From Artemisia argyi (lineage: Eukaryota; Streptophyta; Magnoliopsida; Asterales; Asteraceae): a DNA stretch of 64,000 nt. The stretch spans positions 130,292,373 through 130,356,372 of the forward strand of contig CM060709.1 in assembly GCA_030686995.1 (NCBI GenBank), in the 5' to 3' direction. Both the position numbers and the translations under genes were made by a program. Shown here in pieces: positions 22,884 through 33,999 of this stretch (positions are counted from its first letter, which is position 1; the number at the start of each line of letters is the position of its first letter). Under the pieces are notes generated by a model. The model saw only the letters and a list, made by a program, of their open reading frames with translations. It had not been told where the DNA came from and searched no databases.

Positions 22884-23612
22884 GCACTAGAGGATCAGGC
22901 GTCAATGCAATATAAGAAAATGAACATAATGGTTAAGCTCTTTGTACGTCAATAGATCTAGGGAGGGGCAAGCAGTAACCCACCATTTTTTTTTGTATTT
23001 AGTGAAGGTTTATAAGTTGGATATATTTCGCTCCTTTGTTTCTACCAAAGAAATAAGAAAGCTTAAGTTATGATAAATTTGTGTATATGGCCATTCCGTA
23101 CCAGAAGTCCTTCCTCTTTTGCCCAAATGAAGTTCATACATGATTGTCGTCTGCATTGGTCGTGTTGCATAGCCTAAACCAAAATGTCATGTTTGGTACG
23201 ATTTAAACGATTTTTCCATTTACTCCATAGTATGTTGATATAAATGTTTGAATAATTTGATGAAAGAATTAAAAATGGTATTATTAAGCAAAAGATCTGC
23301 AGTTTATAGTATCTAAATAAGTTCAGTGTAGTTTCTCCAAAGAAAATGACCACAATAGCTGTAATATAATGAGCCTTTTTTCTCTTTTCCGTCTTTAAAT
23401 TTTAGAGTGACTGTAATACCAATTATCATATCATGTGTTTTCTCACTGTTCAAGCTCGTCTTTTCTATGAACAAAGTCCCTTCTCTATTGTAGAACCCTT
23501 GTTTCTTGATTGCACAACAGCATTACTCATACGTTAATAAAGTATGAGCAGTTGTGTGACTTGTGCCTCCTTTATTCTCATTACTGCCTCAGCTTTCAAT
23601 ACGGAGGTCAAT
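22884..23612 (-). pseudogene. PPR-gene fragment in the VMA21 leader intron
   Basis: Matches the PPR gene at 40.6-50.2 kb over its exon 4, intron 3 and exon 3 (48737-49250) on the same strand: GGATCAGG.GTCAATGC, TTTGCCCAA.TGAAGT, GCATAGCCTAAACCAAAA, CCCTTGTTTCTT, ACACAACA..AGCA, CCTCCTTTA.TCT. The intron is included, so this is a genomic copy and not a retrocopy. It is interrupted by unrelated sequence at roughly 22930-23095 and holds no usable frame. Confidence 0.8.
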
Positions 23613-24323
23613 TGATCTTTCATATTAAACATATGTTTTTGTATATGCAAGATTCAGATGGGCTATTTGGTAAGATATAGAAGGTTTGTTAAGTCATCAG
23701 TCTACGTTTTATTTTGTAAGATATAGAAGGTTTTTTTTGTTTACTTCTAATTTTCTTGTAGTCTCCCATAGACATGCTTAACTATCTCGGTCAACTAGTA
23801 TTCTTAGGATTGTTTTGGTCTTTTTAGATAGAATCTTACTCACCCTGATGAGTGAAATTTGGCTTTTGCAACTGTTATACACTTGTTTATCTATTTGTTC
23901 ATTTCAGTTTTTTTAAAATAATTGATATTATCGATTATTGTCCACATGACTGCTATTTTGAACAAAAAGTTAATGCAAGGGAGATTGGTTTAATTTGGTA
24001 ATATATGAAGGGACCCTAAGCTATACATATGAAAGTATAAAGTTTGATACTATTGGATTGATTCCATAGTTCCATTTGATTCTTACTAAAACGTTGATCA
24101 AAGAAATTGCATCCATGTGAGAAAAGTCGATATAGGTGCACAGATTGAGAAAAAAAAAGACAGCTCTTTGCTGCGTATTTTTCTGGATGGCTTAATGTCT
24201 TAGTTGAAAAGACTAGGACCATGTAATGCCGAAGTAACAATTAAGAGTCAGTAACTACTCATGTTCTATTTGGATAACTCGCTGACCATATGCTTATTGA
24301 ATTGTTGCAGTTTGAGGGAAACA

Positions 24324-25696
24324 ATGGCAAGAGTTATAGAGAAGTTTTTTATAACATCAATGTTGATGTGGGCGGTTCCTATTGCAATTCTGTATGCCTT
24401 CAACAACAATTTATTTCCTGGTAAGTTTCATCTGAATTTCTCATTTTTTTGAATTCTTGCTTTTGTTCTGCATTTTTGTAAATTCTGAAGATAAAAAACA
24501 GGTCATTAGATACTCAAGAACCACAGTTTTCGATCAAAAAATATATTCAATTTTGGATTCTTGTTGACACATAGATGATAAATAACGAGATGAAGTTGAG
24601 CAACTATCGGTTAATATGTTGAGAAGTCAAACATACAAACAATGTTTTATTTGCTGGATTTAGAAGTTGTTAATTTATTCTTATGTTATCACTTCCTCTG
24701 TCGCCAATAGTTTGTCAAATTGAAACATTATACTCCCAAAATTTTCAGCAGATCACCAAGGTCGACCCCCGAAATCCGCCATATCGGTCTTGGCGGCGCC
24801 ATGGCGGAGACCATAAATTATAAAGGAATATGAAAAAAAACCCTAGATCTAGGCTAGATCTGAAGTGAATATGAAAAAAAAAACCCTAGATCTGAAGTTA
24901 AACGGCGTTGACCGGCGTGAATCTGAAAAAAAAAACCCAGATCTGAAGTTGACCGGCGTTGACCGTCGTTGACCGACCGCCGCCAAGGCCGATTTTTGAC
25001 CCATTTTGACCGCCAAGCTCCGATTTTGACCAAAAACGCCAAGTTAGACCGATATGGGAAATATCGTGGCGGTGGGCCACCGAAATCCGCCATGGCGCCG
25101 CCATATCGGCCGCCATGGCCGATTTTTACAACACTGCAGATCACTATATTTTCATGCATGATTGATCATTTGAAGAACTATTGTTTTAGATATAATGCTT
25201 GATATAATGGTTCGTAAAGTCAATAATTGGTCTTTCTGTTGTAAGGTAACCACCATTTCTGTTTGAATTTTGGATTTGGTTTTTGGTTTGAGAGTTCGGT
25301 TTGGGTTCAGTCAATCTGGCTTTTTGTGTTTTAGTTTCAGTGATCCCAAACCAAACCAAGCCAAGCTGAATATAGATTATATTGCTACGTGCACTCTGGT
25401 TTAAAATGTCAATCTGTCAAAGGGGGTGATTGTCTCATTGAATTGACGTGTCTCATTCTCCAACAGGTTCTGGTGATATGTCTCCGTATTCGGTAACACT
25501 GTTAAGCGGGTTTCTTGCTGTTGTATCTGTCAATATCGTAATTGCATTCTACATATATTTGGCAATGAAAGAGCCTTCAGATAAACATGAGCCTGATCCT
25601 AAGTTTGTCTCAGAAGCCGAAGCTAGTGTCAAACACTTGGTGGTACCTAGCCCAACACAGGAACCTTCATCATCCAGTCATAATAAAGAAGAGTAA
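24324..25696 (+). CDS. VMA21: VMA21-like V-ATPase assembly protein, two coding exons
   Basis: Exon 1 is 24324-24420 and exon 2 is 25467-25696; the donor CCTG|gtaagt and acceptor CCAACAG|GTTC join in frame to give 108 aa. The protein has two predicted membrane helices, about residues 8-27 (FFITSMLMWAVPIAILYAF) and 42-66 (VTLLSGFLAVVSVNIVIAFY...), separated by a short polar loop, which is the VMA21 domain layout. VMA21 proteins sit in the ER and help assemble the V0 sector of the vacuolar H+-ATPase. The acidic C-terminus ends NKEE; it resembles but does not match the dilysine retrieval signal of the yeast protein. The start is the first ATG after the leader intron acceptor. The 1,046-bp coding intron contains a GC-rich transposon (24757-25135). 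High confidence from length, topology and residue pattern. Confidence 0.93.
24757..25135. mobile_element. GC-rich DNA element inside the VMA21 intron, 8-9 bp target duplication
   Basis: Flanked by GCAGATCAC at 24748-24756 and 25136-25144. The subterminal regions carry inverted CCGAAATCCGCCAT / GGCGGCGCCATGG palindromic blocks, and the right end reads CAGTGTTGTAAAAATCGG on the minus strand, a hAT-like terminus. The interior has three copies of a GAAAAAAAACCC.AGATCTGAAGT unit (about 24830-24955) and repeated GTTGACCGGCG motifs. Confidence 0.75.
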
Positions 25697-25699
25697 CAG

Positions 25700-27075
25700 T
25701 CTACTATTTAGTCGGCTTCCGGTTGTAATCCTATTTAAGCATTATTGTACAATTCAATTTTCATGTCGCGAATAGTAAAGGCATTAGTTTATTAGTTATT
25801 ACATGTTTAGATTACCTCAAACTGTTCCAGGTTTAAATCAAGGATCGGTTGCTAGTCTTTAAGAAAGTTGTTCTTATTTCTCATTCAGTCGTGCTTGTTT
25901 TGAGCAGAAGAGTTAACGGTAAGATCAGAACTTTATTTCAGTAAAAGAGCTTTAGTTTATACGGATTTACTATCCGTAGCCCTAAGGGCTAAAGTTAAGA
26001 GAAAAAAGCATGCATTATTAGTTGTATACCAAGTTTTTGGGGGTATGAGAAGTGTTTGTGGTCATATGTTGACCTTTTATGCTTCTAAATGAATGTTTTT
26101 TTGTTTTTTTTGAATGTGGATAATTTAAGGAAATATTTGGTGAAAAGATGCTGCAAATTCAGTAGTCTGGTGCTTGGATTTGATCACCTAAGCTTATTTA
26201 TAAAAAAACTTAGAAGTTTATGCTATTTCAAGACACTATAAAATAGTGTTGTTTGAATTAGCTTGTGTTGTTTCAAAACTTAATAAGCTGGTTTAAATGC
26301 TTGATAATTTCAGCATATGTTTGATAATTATGTTTTGGTATATGTAATCTGGATAACGATATATGCATAAACTTTCATACATCGCGATAGTACAAATATT
26401 GGTTCGAACCTTAACCATTATCTGTAAACTAACAATTTACACCTTAAAAGGGTTGTATATTGACTTGATTCAAGAAAACGAAGCTATCAATATTGGGATT
26501 GAACCTTAACCATAATCTATAAACTAACAAATTATCCTTAAAAAAGTTTGATATTGACTTGATCAAGAAAATGTAATTGTTAACCATTGTGACACCATCA
26601 TCATCAGGGTAGTTTCTTATTAAGCAGATATCATAACTATATGAAAAACTCAAAAACTGTATTACCAAAATTGGTCGGCCAATATCGGAATGTTGTAGCT
26701 TTAACACATTTACTTATAAATGTCGAGTTTCTGTTCAATATCGTAATCATCTGACTTTTGTAACAAAAAGAATAATGTTTAAAACATGAAATCATAAAAT
26801 GTGTCACTGATATTGTAATCTTGGTTAATTCGGTAAATATGTTACTTAGAACGCCCAACACCAGAATATTACACTAACAAAGGCCTAATACCATAGTGCA
26901 TGACATACAACACTAAACGGGTCAAAATTTTGAAAGTCACAACCTCAATGCTACAACCTACAGCAAAACAAGCTAATATCAGTGATCGTAATTATTTCAG
27001 ATTAACAAATTCACGAAGTGCCATGGAATGCACACAGCTTCTATCTGTGATTTACATTTACTAGTAATTTCAGAC
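25700..27075. other. Intergenic region downstream of VMA21
   Basis: The VMA21 3'-UTR presumably occupies the first few hundred bases (AATAGTAAAGG near 25770). The rest is AT-rich. A diverged direct repeat (GAACCTTAACCAT.ATCT..AAACTAACAA) occurs at 26405-26435 and 26501-26530. No gene recognised. Confidence 0.5.
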
Positions 27076-27079
27076 TATA

Positions 27080-27445
27080 TTTTCCCGTGTCTTCAAACTA
27101 ATTCATTAGCTCTCTTTATTTTGGGCACCCTTCTGATAATTTCACAAGTCCTGCATTAGATTTTCCTATACGAGTAAGAGATAAAAACCTCAAATTACGA
27201 CCATACTTCCTGATATATTCCAAACCTACATCCGTCAATCCTCCATGCCAAAGGCGGATATCTAGCCTTTTGAGTTTTCAGCAACCCATTAGCATAGCCC
27301 GAATCCCATTGTCTAGCGGTAGATCTGTCATCCCATCTTTCTCAACCAACTTCACACGGAATTTACGTAGATTCTTCAAATGAGTTCCTACACACTTGAC
27401 AGCTTCATATGAAATATCTCTAAGTCTAACCTTTAAACACTCCCG
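27080..27445 (-). pseudogene. COI1-like F-box/LRR pseudogene fragment
   Basis: On the minus strand this aligns without gaps of note to codons for residues about 356-470 of the COI1-like gene at 34000-35547 (ECLKVRLQDISHEA... through LSEGCPRL). It has an in-frame TGA where the gene has AGA after GGTTGC, and a TAA where the gene has TTA after TGCCCA. Both ends break off abruptly. It is a truncated local duplicate in opposite orientation to the intact gene. Confidence 0.88.
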
Positions 27446-27678
27446 AGGTTAGATAACGGGTCTAAACGGTTCGGATCAAAACGGGTAATGCTTTGGGATA
27501 GTTTAAAACTGGTTGGGATCACCTGAAACATATTTGTCCATTATCTGTTTTTGGTGTCAATAACAATATAAAAATTCATTTATGAAATGACTGTTTAAAC
27601 TAATCTTGATTTACCTGTCTGACCGTAATAGATAGAACATATCCTAAATCGACCCATTTTATAAGTTTTTGTTGCTTG

Positions 27679-28200
27679 TAGGGTGTTTTGAGGTTAAACC
27701 AAACGATAGAGATTTGCCCTGGGATTGTTTTTAAAGAGAAGAATGGAGGCATCAATTGCAGACCGATATACACGAGAATAGCCTTTTTGTGTGCTGAAAA
27801 GAATGAACTACAGTTTGCCGTCCCTGGTGGACTCATTGGAGTAGGAACAACCATGTGCTTGGGGAAGTTGGGTTGCTTCCTAATCTATAAGAACTTATCA
27901 GTCATTAACATAATTCTGAATTTTCGGAATTACATAATCACTTTCGAAACACGCATCGAAACACCTCATTGGGTTTGAATTTTAACTGTCCGAGTGTCAT
28001 TTACATCAGGTGAACTTCTTCCTTTTGGAGCATTTGTTGGGTGTAAATATCACGGGAGAAGATCAACAGGGAAGGGTGTCGCAGCTGGCAAAACAAGAAA
28101 TCGCATCTCCCTCAATATAGGACCGTGTGCGCCAGAAATGGTGAGAAGATTGCATTGAGCAGGAGAGTTGACAAACACCGGAGGCTAAATCAGTTGGGCC
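27679..28200 (+). pseudogene. eIF2 gamma-subunit pseudogene fragment
   Basis: 27688-27867 encodes [20 protein letters not shown]...[18 protein letters not shown], the domain II region of eukaryotic translation initiation factor 2 gamma. The following TGCTTGGGGAAGTTGGG corresponds to the later VLGEVG segment, so about a dozen codons are missing. At 28011-28076 VNFFLLEHLLGV...GRVSQLAKQE follows a splice-acceptor-like ACATCAG, and at 28138-28182 the NGEKIALSRRVDKHRRL segment appears in another frame. Deletion and frameshifts show it is not functional. The family identification is firm; the parent gene is not in this window. Confidence 0.85.
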
Positions 28201-28720
28201 GAAATTCATGGTGGTCAAACAATTGAAATCGCATCTCCCACAATATAGGACCGAGGAATATAAACTGAAACCATGCTTGTTTTTTTACATTATGAAACTG
28301 ATTCTTGTGACAAATAGACGATGTTTTGAATCTCATTGGTTGAGATAAGAACTGATCTTTGTTTATTTGGTTTTCTCGACTTCCTACTGACATCAAGTAA
28401 AATAAAAGTAGCACGATCAAGTACGTGTAAAACATGTTCTTATAGTATATTACTAGGTATATCTTCAATGTTTCTTGAGGTCATTCAAGTCGCGAAACTT
28501 GTGATCACATTCTATGTAGCCATTCCAAAAGACAGAAAACAACTAAAATGCATAAAGTAAGAAAAGACTTTGACCAACTTACCCATTAAGGCCATAATAC
28601 ACAAATGAATCTAGTATCCGGGGTCCGGTAATCATCCCCAAAAATGTATAGCGTTTAAACATGCACTTATATTAAGCAAAATTTAGAAAATGGAGCTACT
28701 TCAGCTACCTTTATGTTGTA

Positions 28721-31092
28721 TCACTGATTAAGAGGTTCTTTTATAAAAGACAAAACAATGGAACCTAATTCATCTCGATGCTCAGAGAACCTGTGGTCAG
28801 CACCTTTGATGATATGTAGCTTGTGGTTTGGTATAACCTTTGCAAAGCCCATTGCCTCTTCTACTCGGACGACTGAATCATCGGATCCGTGAACTGTTAA
28901 CACCCTGCATAAAAACAATACTTGATATGTCAAATAACAAGAAATGATTCAGGTTACATTTGACTTTTAAGGGTCAAATAAGTTGTTTCTTAACTTGTGA
29001 TTTGAGATGCGTAAGTTGTCAAAGTGTAAGATTTACAGCTACACTCAATTTATGAACGATGCATTACATTATAAACATCATCGAGGTTTAAATCTTTTTG
29101 AAAAACGTATGCAAATTTGAAACCGAAAATCAAAAGGTTTGAAAGTATCCTGTACGGCTCTTACTTGCAATCTTTGTCAATTTGCAGGCATGCTTCGTGC
29201 ATATTTGTATCCAGTCGATCCATCAAACTTTCTTCAGTCACACGATATAAGACTTCTCCTACACACCAAGTTTTAAATAGTTAGTATTGCATTTTAAGCT
29301 TATTACAAGATTGCACATTTGGTATGAATGTTTCAAGAATTTATCAGCAAAAATACCTGTTCTGGCTTTAACATCTATGAAACCGTCTTCCTTCACTTTT
29401 TGCAAATACCCTTTTCCCAAACGCTCTTCCACGCCCCCTTCTGTCTTATAACGCCCAGACACGTTGATGACACGGTGTACATCATGATATTTAGACGCGT
29501 ATAAGAGCACCACATTCCCACCTGTAAGATTATAAGAGAATAGAGCAACCATGAAACATAACTGATAAAATGCCATCAGTAAAAATTCAACTAGACATAT
29601 GGTAGGATACCTTTACTATGTCCGAGGATTGCACGTGTAACACGATTAGCTTCACGAAAGTGTTGAATTACTGAATGCAAGTCATCAGCCTCTCTACGAT
29701 AATTACCATACTGAAATGTACCTTCACTTTCCCTAAAAAACAATATATGCAGTTTTAAAACGATTTTTGCGACTTGAAGAATCAGAAGCAGATAATTGGT
29801 TACTTTACACTATGGAAATTTATTGAAATCCCAGTCTGACCTGTTTCCAGCAAAATCAAAACGAAATGCAGTGATCCCTTCCTTTTCTAGTGCATAAGCA
29901 AGGCTCGTTATAGTACTGCTTTCCTACATGCACACAAAATCAAGAAAAAAAGTTATTGTTATTTGTATCACAACTCACGAGTTAACAACTTATTTTGGAT
30001 TGCAAGTCAACGACATTTTAAGTGATCTGGGCTAAGTCTTGGCACAACTCATCAATGAGAAGTTAAACTGAAAACATTTGTGAGCATTGAACGATTAATC
30101 ATATAAATATCTCATATAGCGACTCATTTTAACAAACTCAATGATTAGTCAACGAAGTTAACCTTAATTTTGTTTCTAGCCTATTCAATCACCAATCAAT
30201 AGCTCACTTACAGAGTTAATGGGTGTTTGGCATTATGTTTAAAACTGATAATGTGATACCGAATAATCATAATATATCTATGAACCATACCAAAACATGC
30301 TACAGGAGATGATAATGTGTAAAAATAAATTAAAAAAAAAGCACTTGTATCAGTGTTTTGCACACTTTGTCTACTGGGGTGTTTGGTATTGCTTATAAAA
30401 TCGCTTATCACTTTTGATCAAATCTACAGTTTCAAGTTGCCTAATCAACATAACTTTTTCACTCACAAATTATCACATCAGATATCGATAATGACCCCTA
30501 AATAGGGGGTGTTTGGGATTGCCCTGCTAATATTCTTAAACTTCTTAAATAAAAGCAGGTACCAACCTGTTTATTTTAAGTGCTTATCTCAGTTTAAAAA
30601 ACACTTTTTTTTCTTTCTTTTTCAAAACAATTTACTGCTTAAGCAGATAAGCACTCAAAAAAGCAATGCCAAACACCCTCGTAATCAGATAACTACATTC
30701 ATTCACACAAACACTAGAAACTGATTCCTACGATATCTAAAATGCAATAACCATATACGTAACACATAAGCCCACTTTTTTCGGCTTTTGATCTTAACAA
30801 GTCGAGCTTATCAATAAGCTCAACTTGATAAGCTCATAAGCCCAAAATTTAGGCAGCTTTTCAAAATTCAAATAAGCTCATAAGCCCGATAAATAAGCTA
30901 ATCCAAACACCCAATAAGCTGAAAAACAATCTTTAAAAGCACTTAGGGGATGTTTGTGTAAGCTTATTTTAGGGACGTAAGAGCTTATCAAAATTTTGAT
31001 AAGCACAAAAGCTCATTTGAGTGGGCTTATGAGCTTATCCACTTGACCTTATGAGCATATAAAGTTCACAAGCTTAAATAAATTTTCTAAGC

Positions 31093-31128
<36 letters not shown>

Positions 31129-31463
31129 TTATAAGCTTATCAAATTGTCAATAAGCTCATAAGCCCTTCAAATAAGCTAACAAAAACACCCCTTTAGTAA
31201 ACAACAGACCTTTGATGATTGAAAGCCATGACACAAAACAACAATCTCATTAGAACCAGTCTCATGCAATAAGCCCACAAGCTTCTCACCATGCTTATTC
31301 ACCACAACTATTTTCTGCCCTGAAAAACATAACAAAAATCCAATCTTTATCAACTAACTTAACTGACTAATAACTAACTAGAAAAATCACCAGAAACTGA
31401 ACCTGGGTTTTGTTCAGAATGGCTGAAAACTGCTTTTCCAGCAGCAGTTCCGGTAGCAGCCAT
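28721..31463 (-). CDS. Alpha/beta hydrolase (serine aminopeptidase S33-like), seven exons
   Basis: Exons, 5' to 3' on the minus strand: 31463-31391, 31319-31210, 29923-29841, 29732-29611, 29521-29357, 29258-29165, 28904-28721. All introns are GT-AG and the frame holds throughout, giving 276 aa. Catalytic features are intact: the oxyanion-type HGF at residues 55-57, the nucleophile elbow GHSKG with Ser128, the acid in GSDD (Asp224/225), and His253 in GADHRF. The substrate is unknown; plant homologues are usually annotated only as alpha/beta-hydrolase superfamily or putative esterase/peptidase. No clear signal or transit peptide is visible (MAATGTAAGKAVFSH), so a cytosolic enzyme is likely. The start is the first in-frame ATG and sits about 125 bp from a long T tract (31588-31638). 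The 1.3-kb second intron (29924-31209) is filled with fold-back MITEs. Confidence 0.93.
30234..31195. mobile_element. Cluster of fold-back MITEs in the hydrolase intron
   Basis: At least two nested or adjacent elements: about 30504-30681 with GGGTGTTTGGGATTGC and (minus strand) GGGTGTTTGGCATTGC ends, and about 30949-31193 with GGGGATGTTTGTGTAAGCTTAT and (minus strand) GGGGTGTTTTTGTTAGCTTAT ends and multiple 'ataagct' palindromes. Another GGGTGTTTGG end occurs at about 30223. A poly-A tract lies at 31095-31124. Confidence 0.65.
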
Positions 31464-31587
31464 CTGGGTTGCTCTTCTTTTGATTGGAAGGACTTGTTTG
31501 AGATGAAATTGTGATAGAGGGGGGATTTTGGTTGTGATGGGAAAGATGGAGGGGGTTAAATGATAATTGTTTAATGTTAAAGTTTGC

Positions 31588-31588
31588 T

Positions 31589-31638
<50 letters not shown>
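31588..31638. repeat. Poly-T tract upstream of the hydrolase start
   Basis: About 50 T. It lies about 125 bp 5' of the hydrolase ATG (minus strand), so it could affect promoter spacing. A second long T tract is at 32382-32423. Confidence 0.9.
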
Positions 31639-31641
<3 letters not shown>

Positions 31642-31699
31642 GGATTTTTTGGGTGGAGTTTAAGATAAAGGGGTTGTGTATTTGGACTCATTTGAGTGG

Positions 31700-32377
31700 T
31701 GGTGGGGATTGCTTATTATTTTTTGCTTATTAGCTTATTTTTAAGTAGATTAGTAGTTTAATTAGTGACAAAACAAGAGGCGGTTCCGTGATGAAATTTT
31801 GATTTGTAGTGCTAGTTTTTGTTAAAAATACCAAAATTTCGTAAATGCATCCGATTCAAAACGAACTTTTAGTCTAGTACTTGTTTAGTTGATATGTTAA
31901 TAGGAGAAAAATAGACTTTATTTACAGTAAAATCAATCATTTCATCTGAAAATCGCATTTTTTTTTTTCATTTCCTTCTCTTAAACTACAGTTTACGAAA
32001 AGTTTTTCACGCGATCATTTTTATTCCTGGTTTCGTCAATGATTTTAATATCTAGACGTTTTTTGTATTTTAAGTTTTCTTTTTAGCATAGAAGTAAATT
32101 TTCATAAATTGGTAACAAGTTGATTATTTTGGGTTACTTATTTGTAGTTATGTCAAAATTAGTTTTTACTTTCATATTTAACCTAAAATCATTGATACAT
32201 GAATTTAATTGAAATTTTCTATTATCATTATATTTTCAAGTATTGTTGCATCTTCTACAAAATTATTAAATCCAAGCACCATTTAACATATACTTATTCT
32301 TAAACAACATGCAAATACTTATTTTTAAGTAGAATAAGACATGTATAAAGAAACGGGACTATTTCTAATGTTACTAA

Positions 32378-32424
<47 letters not shown>

Positions 32425-32880
32425 ACAAATGTATAATAGTATAATACAATTTGATAAAGTAGAGTGTTTTGTGACATTAATTAAACTAGGAGATGTTTGT
32501 GGTTACTAATGTGGTTAGTAACCTATATTACCCGAAGATTAGTCCCTAGTTATACAATGTAACAAAACAAACCATCATGTTTAGAAGATAAAATAATAAA
32601 AATATGTCACTAGTTAATTTGCATATGATCCTAAGTTCATTTTTTTATGCAGTGGTGCATACAACCCTTTGGCTTCTATGATGCTTTAAAAACAAGTAGG
32701 TATTCTTTCATAAGATAGCAAAAAAATATATCTTTTCCCACGACATCAAGCTCTCACTATTTACTTGGATATCGAGTAGGTAAAGCTACCTTTAATTGGA
32801 TTGATTAGTTTAAGAAACCCGTGTAATCTTCGTTTTCTTTTATTTATAGTATGTTATTTTCTTGTTTTCTCTAGCTTCTT
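31700..32880. other. Intergenic DNA between the hydrolase and COI1-like genes
   Basis: AT-rich, with a T tract at 32382-32423. I see no coding or RNA feature. Confidence 0.6.
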
Positions 32881-32884
32881 ATTA

Positions 32885-33142
32885 CTACCTCCGTCCCACA
32901 TTAAGTGTCCACTATGACTTTTCTAAGTCTTTTTTCACCAACTTTGACCTTAAATATATTTATTTGTGTTATATAATACTTAATGAAAATTATATAAATG
33001 AAAACACAACTAATAACTCAATCTATTCATATATCTTGCATCAAGTACTATATAACACGGACAAAAAAATTTGAAGTCAAAGTTGAAGAAAAAAGACTTG
33101 AAAAAGTCATAGTGGACACTTAATGTGGGACGAAGGGAGTAG
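32885..33142. mobile_element. Stowaway-type MITE
   Basis: Ends CTACCTCCGTCCCACATTAA and (minus strand) CTACTCCCTTCGTCCCACAT, the classic CTCCCTCCGTCCC Stowaway (Tc1/Mariner) terminus. Inverted repeats extend over GTGTCCACTATGACTTTT. The full element can fold into a long hairpin. A degraded relative begins near 33362 (ACTCGCTCTGTCACAATATT). Confidence 0.85.
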
Positions 33143-33999
33143 TTTTAATGAAATCATTGTTAAAAAATGTTTGATCAATGAGCTAAGCTAAAAACAATTA
33201 TATTGAACTACAAAGATCTATTACCGTTATCGAACTGACTCGTGTATAACATGTATAATTTTGAGTAATTGCTTATTTAGATTATTCGCATGTCTAATTA
33301 CCCGCCCAACGCAATTCTAACAATGATTAGTGAAATAAACTACCGGCTTCGTAAAAAAAAATACTCGCTCTGTCACAATATTATTGTCCATATTTCCTTT
33401 TTGAGTTGTTTAAAAAATATCGTCCAGTTTTAAACATAGAAGTTGAAATTGTTTAATTTACAAAATTAAATGTAAGTATTAGGGAGTAATTCATTGTCGA
33501 AAGGTAAAACTGTAATTTTATTGTTTTTACAAAATTTAAAGAAGTAATAAATGTATTTTTCCGTAACTTTTTATTTTACAACATCTCCTCTCTTAATTAC
33601 CACTTCATTTCTAGTTTCTAGTTTTATTTTACACAGACACTTGCTTTAATATCATTTCACACACACTGATTACACCATCAAAAACACACACACAATTATC
33701 TGTCAAAAAACAAAAAACAAAACCCCCTTAAGAACAGCCGTCATTTTCAATAATCTGATCTTGTTTAGTTTCAAGAAATTGGAACAAAGCTAGGTTTTGG
33801 GTCATATTTGTGTTTGCACACCACCTGTTTGATAAAATGTCCCATTGACTTAAATGTTGTATTTTTATGGGGTTGTGGTTAGGCTATGCTATTTATGGTT
33901 ATAGGATGAAAAAGGGTATCACAAGTGGTTAGCTAAGCTGTTTAGTTACAAGTTCAGTTTATAGTCGAATTTTGGAACCTTAAACCAAACCAAACCTTA

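Noticed and set aside
31374..31691. 105-codon minus-strand frame with a poly-Lys run
   Set aside because: The Lys run is a T tract; only the last part, from the ATG at 31463, is hydrolase exon 1.
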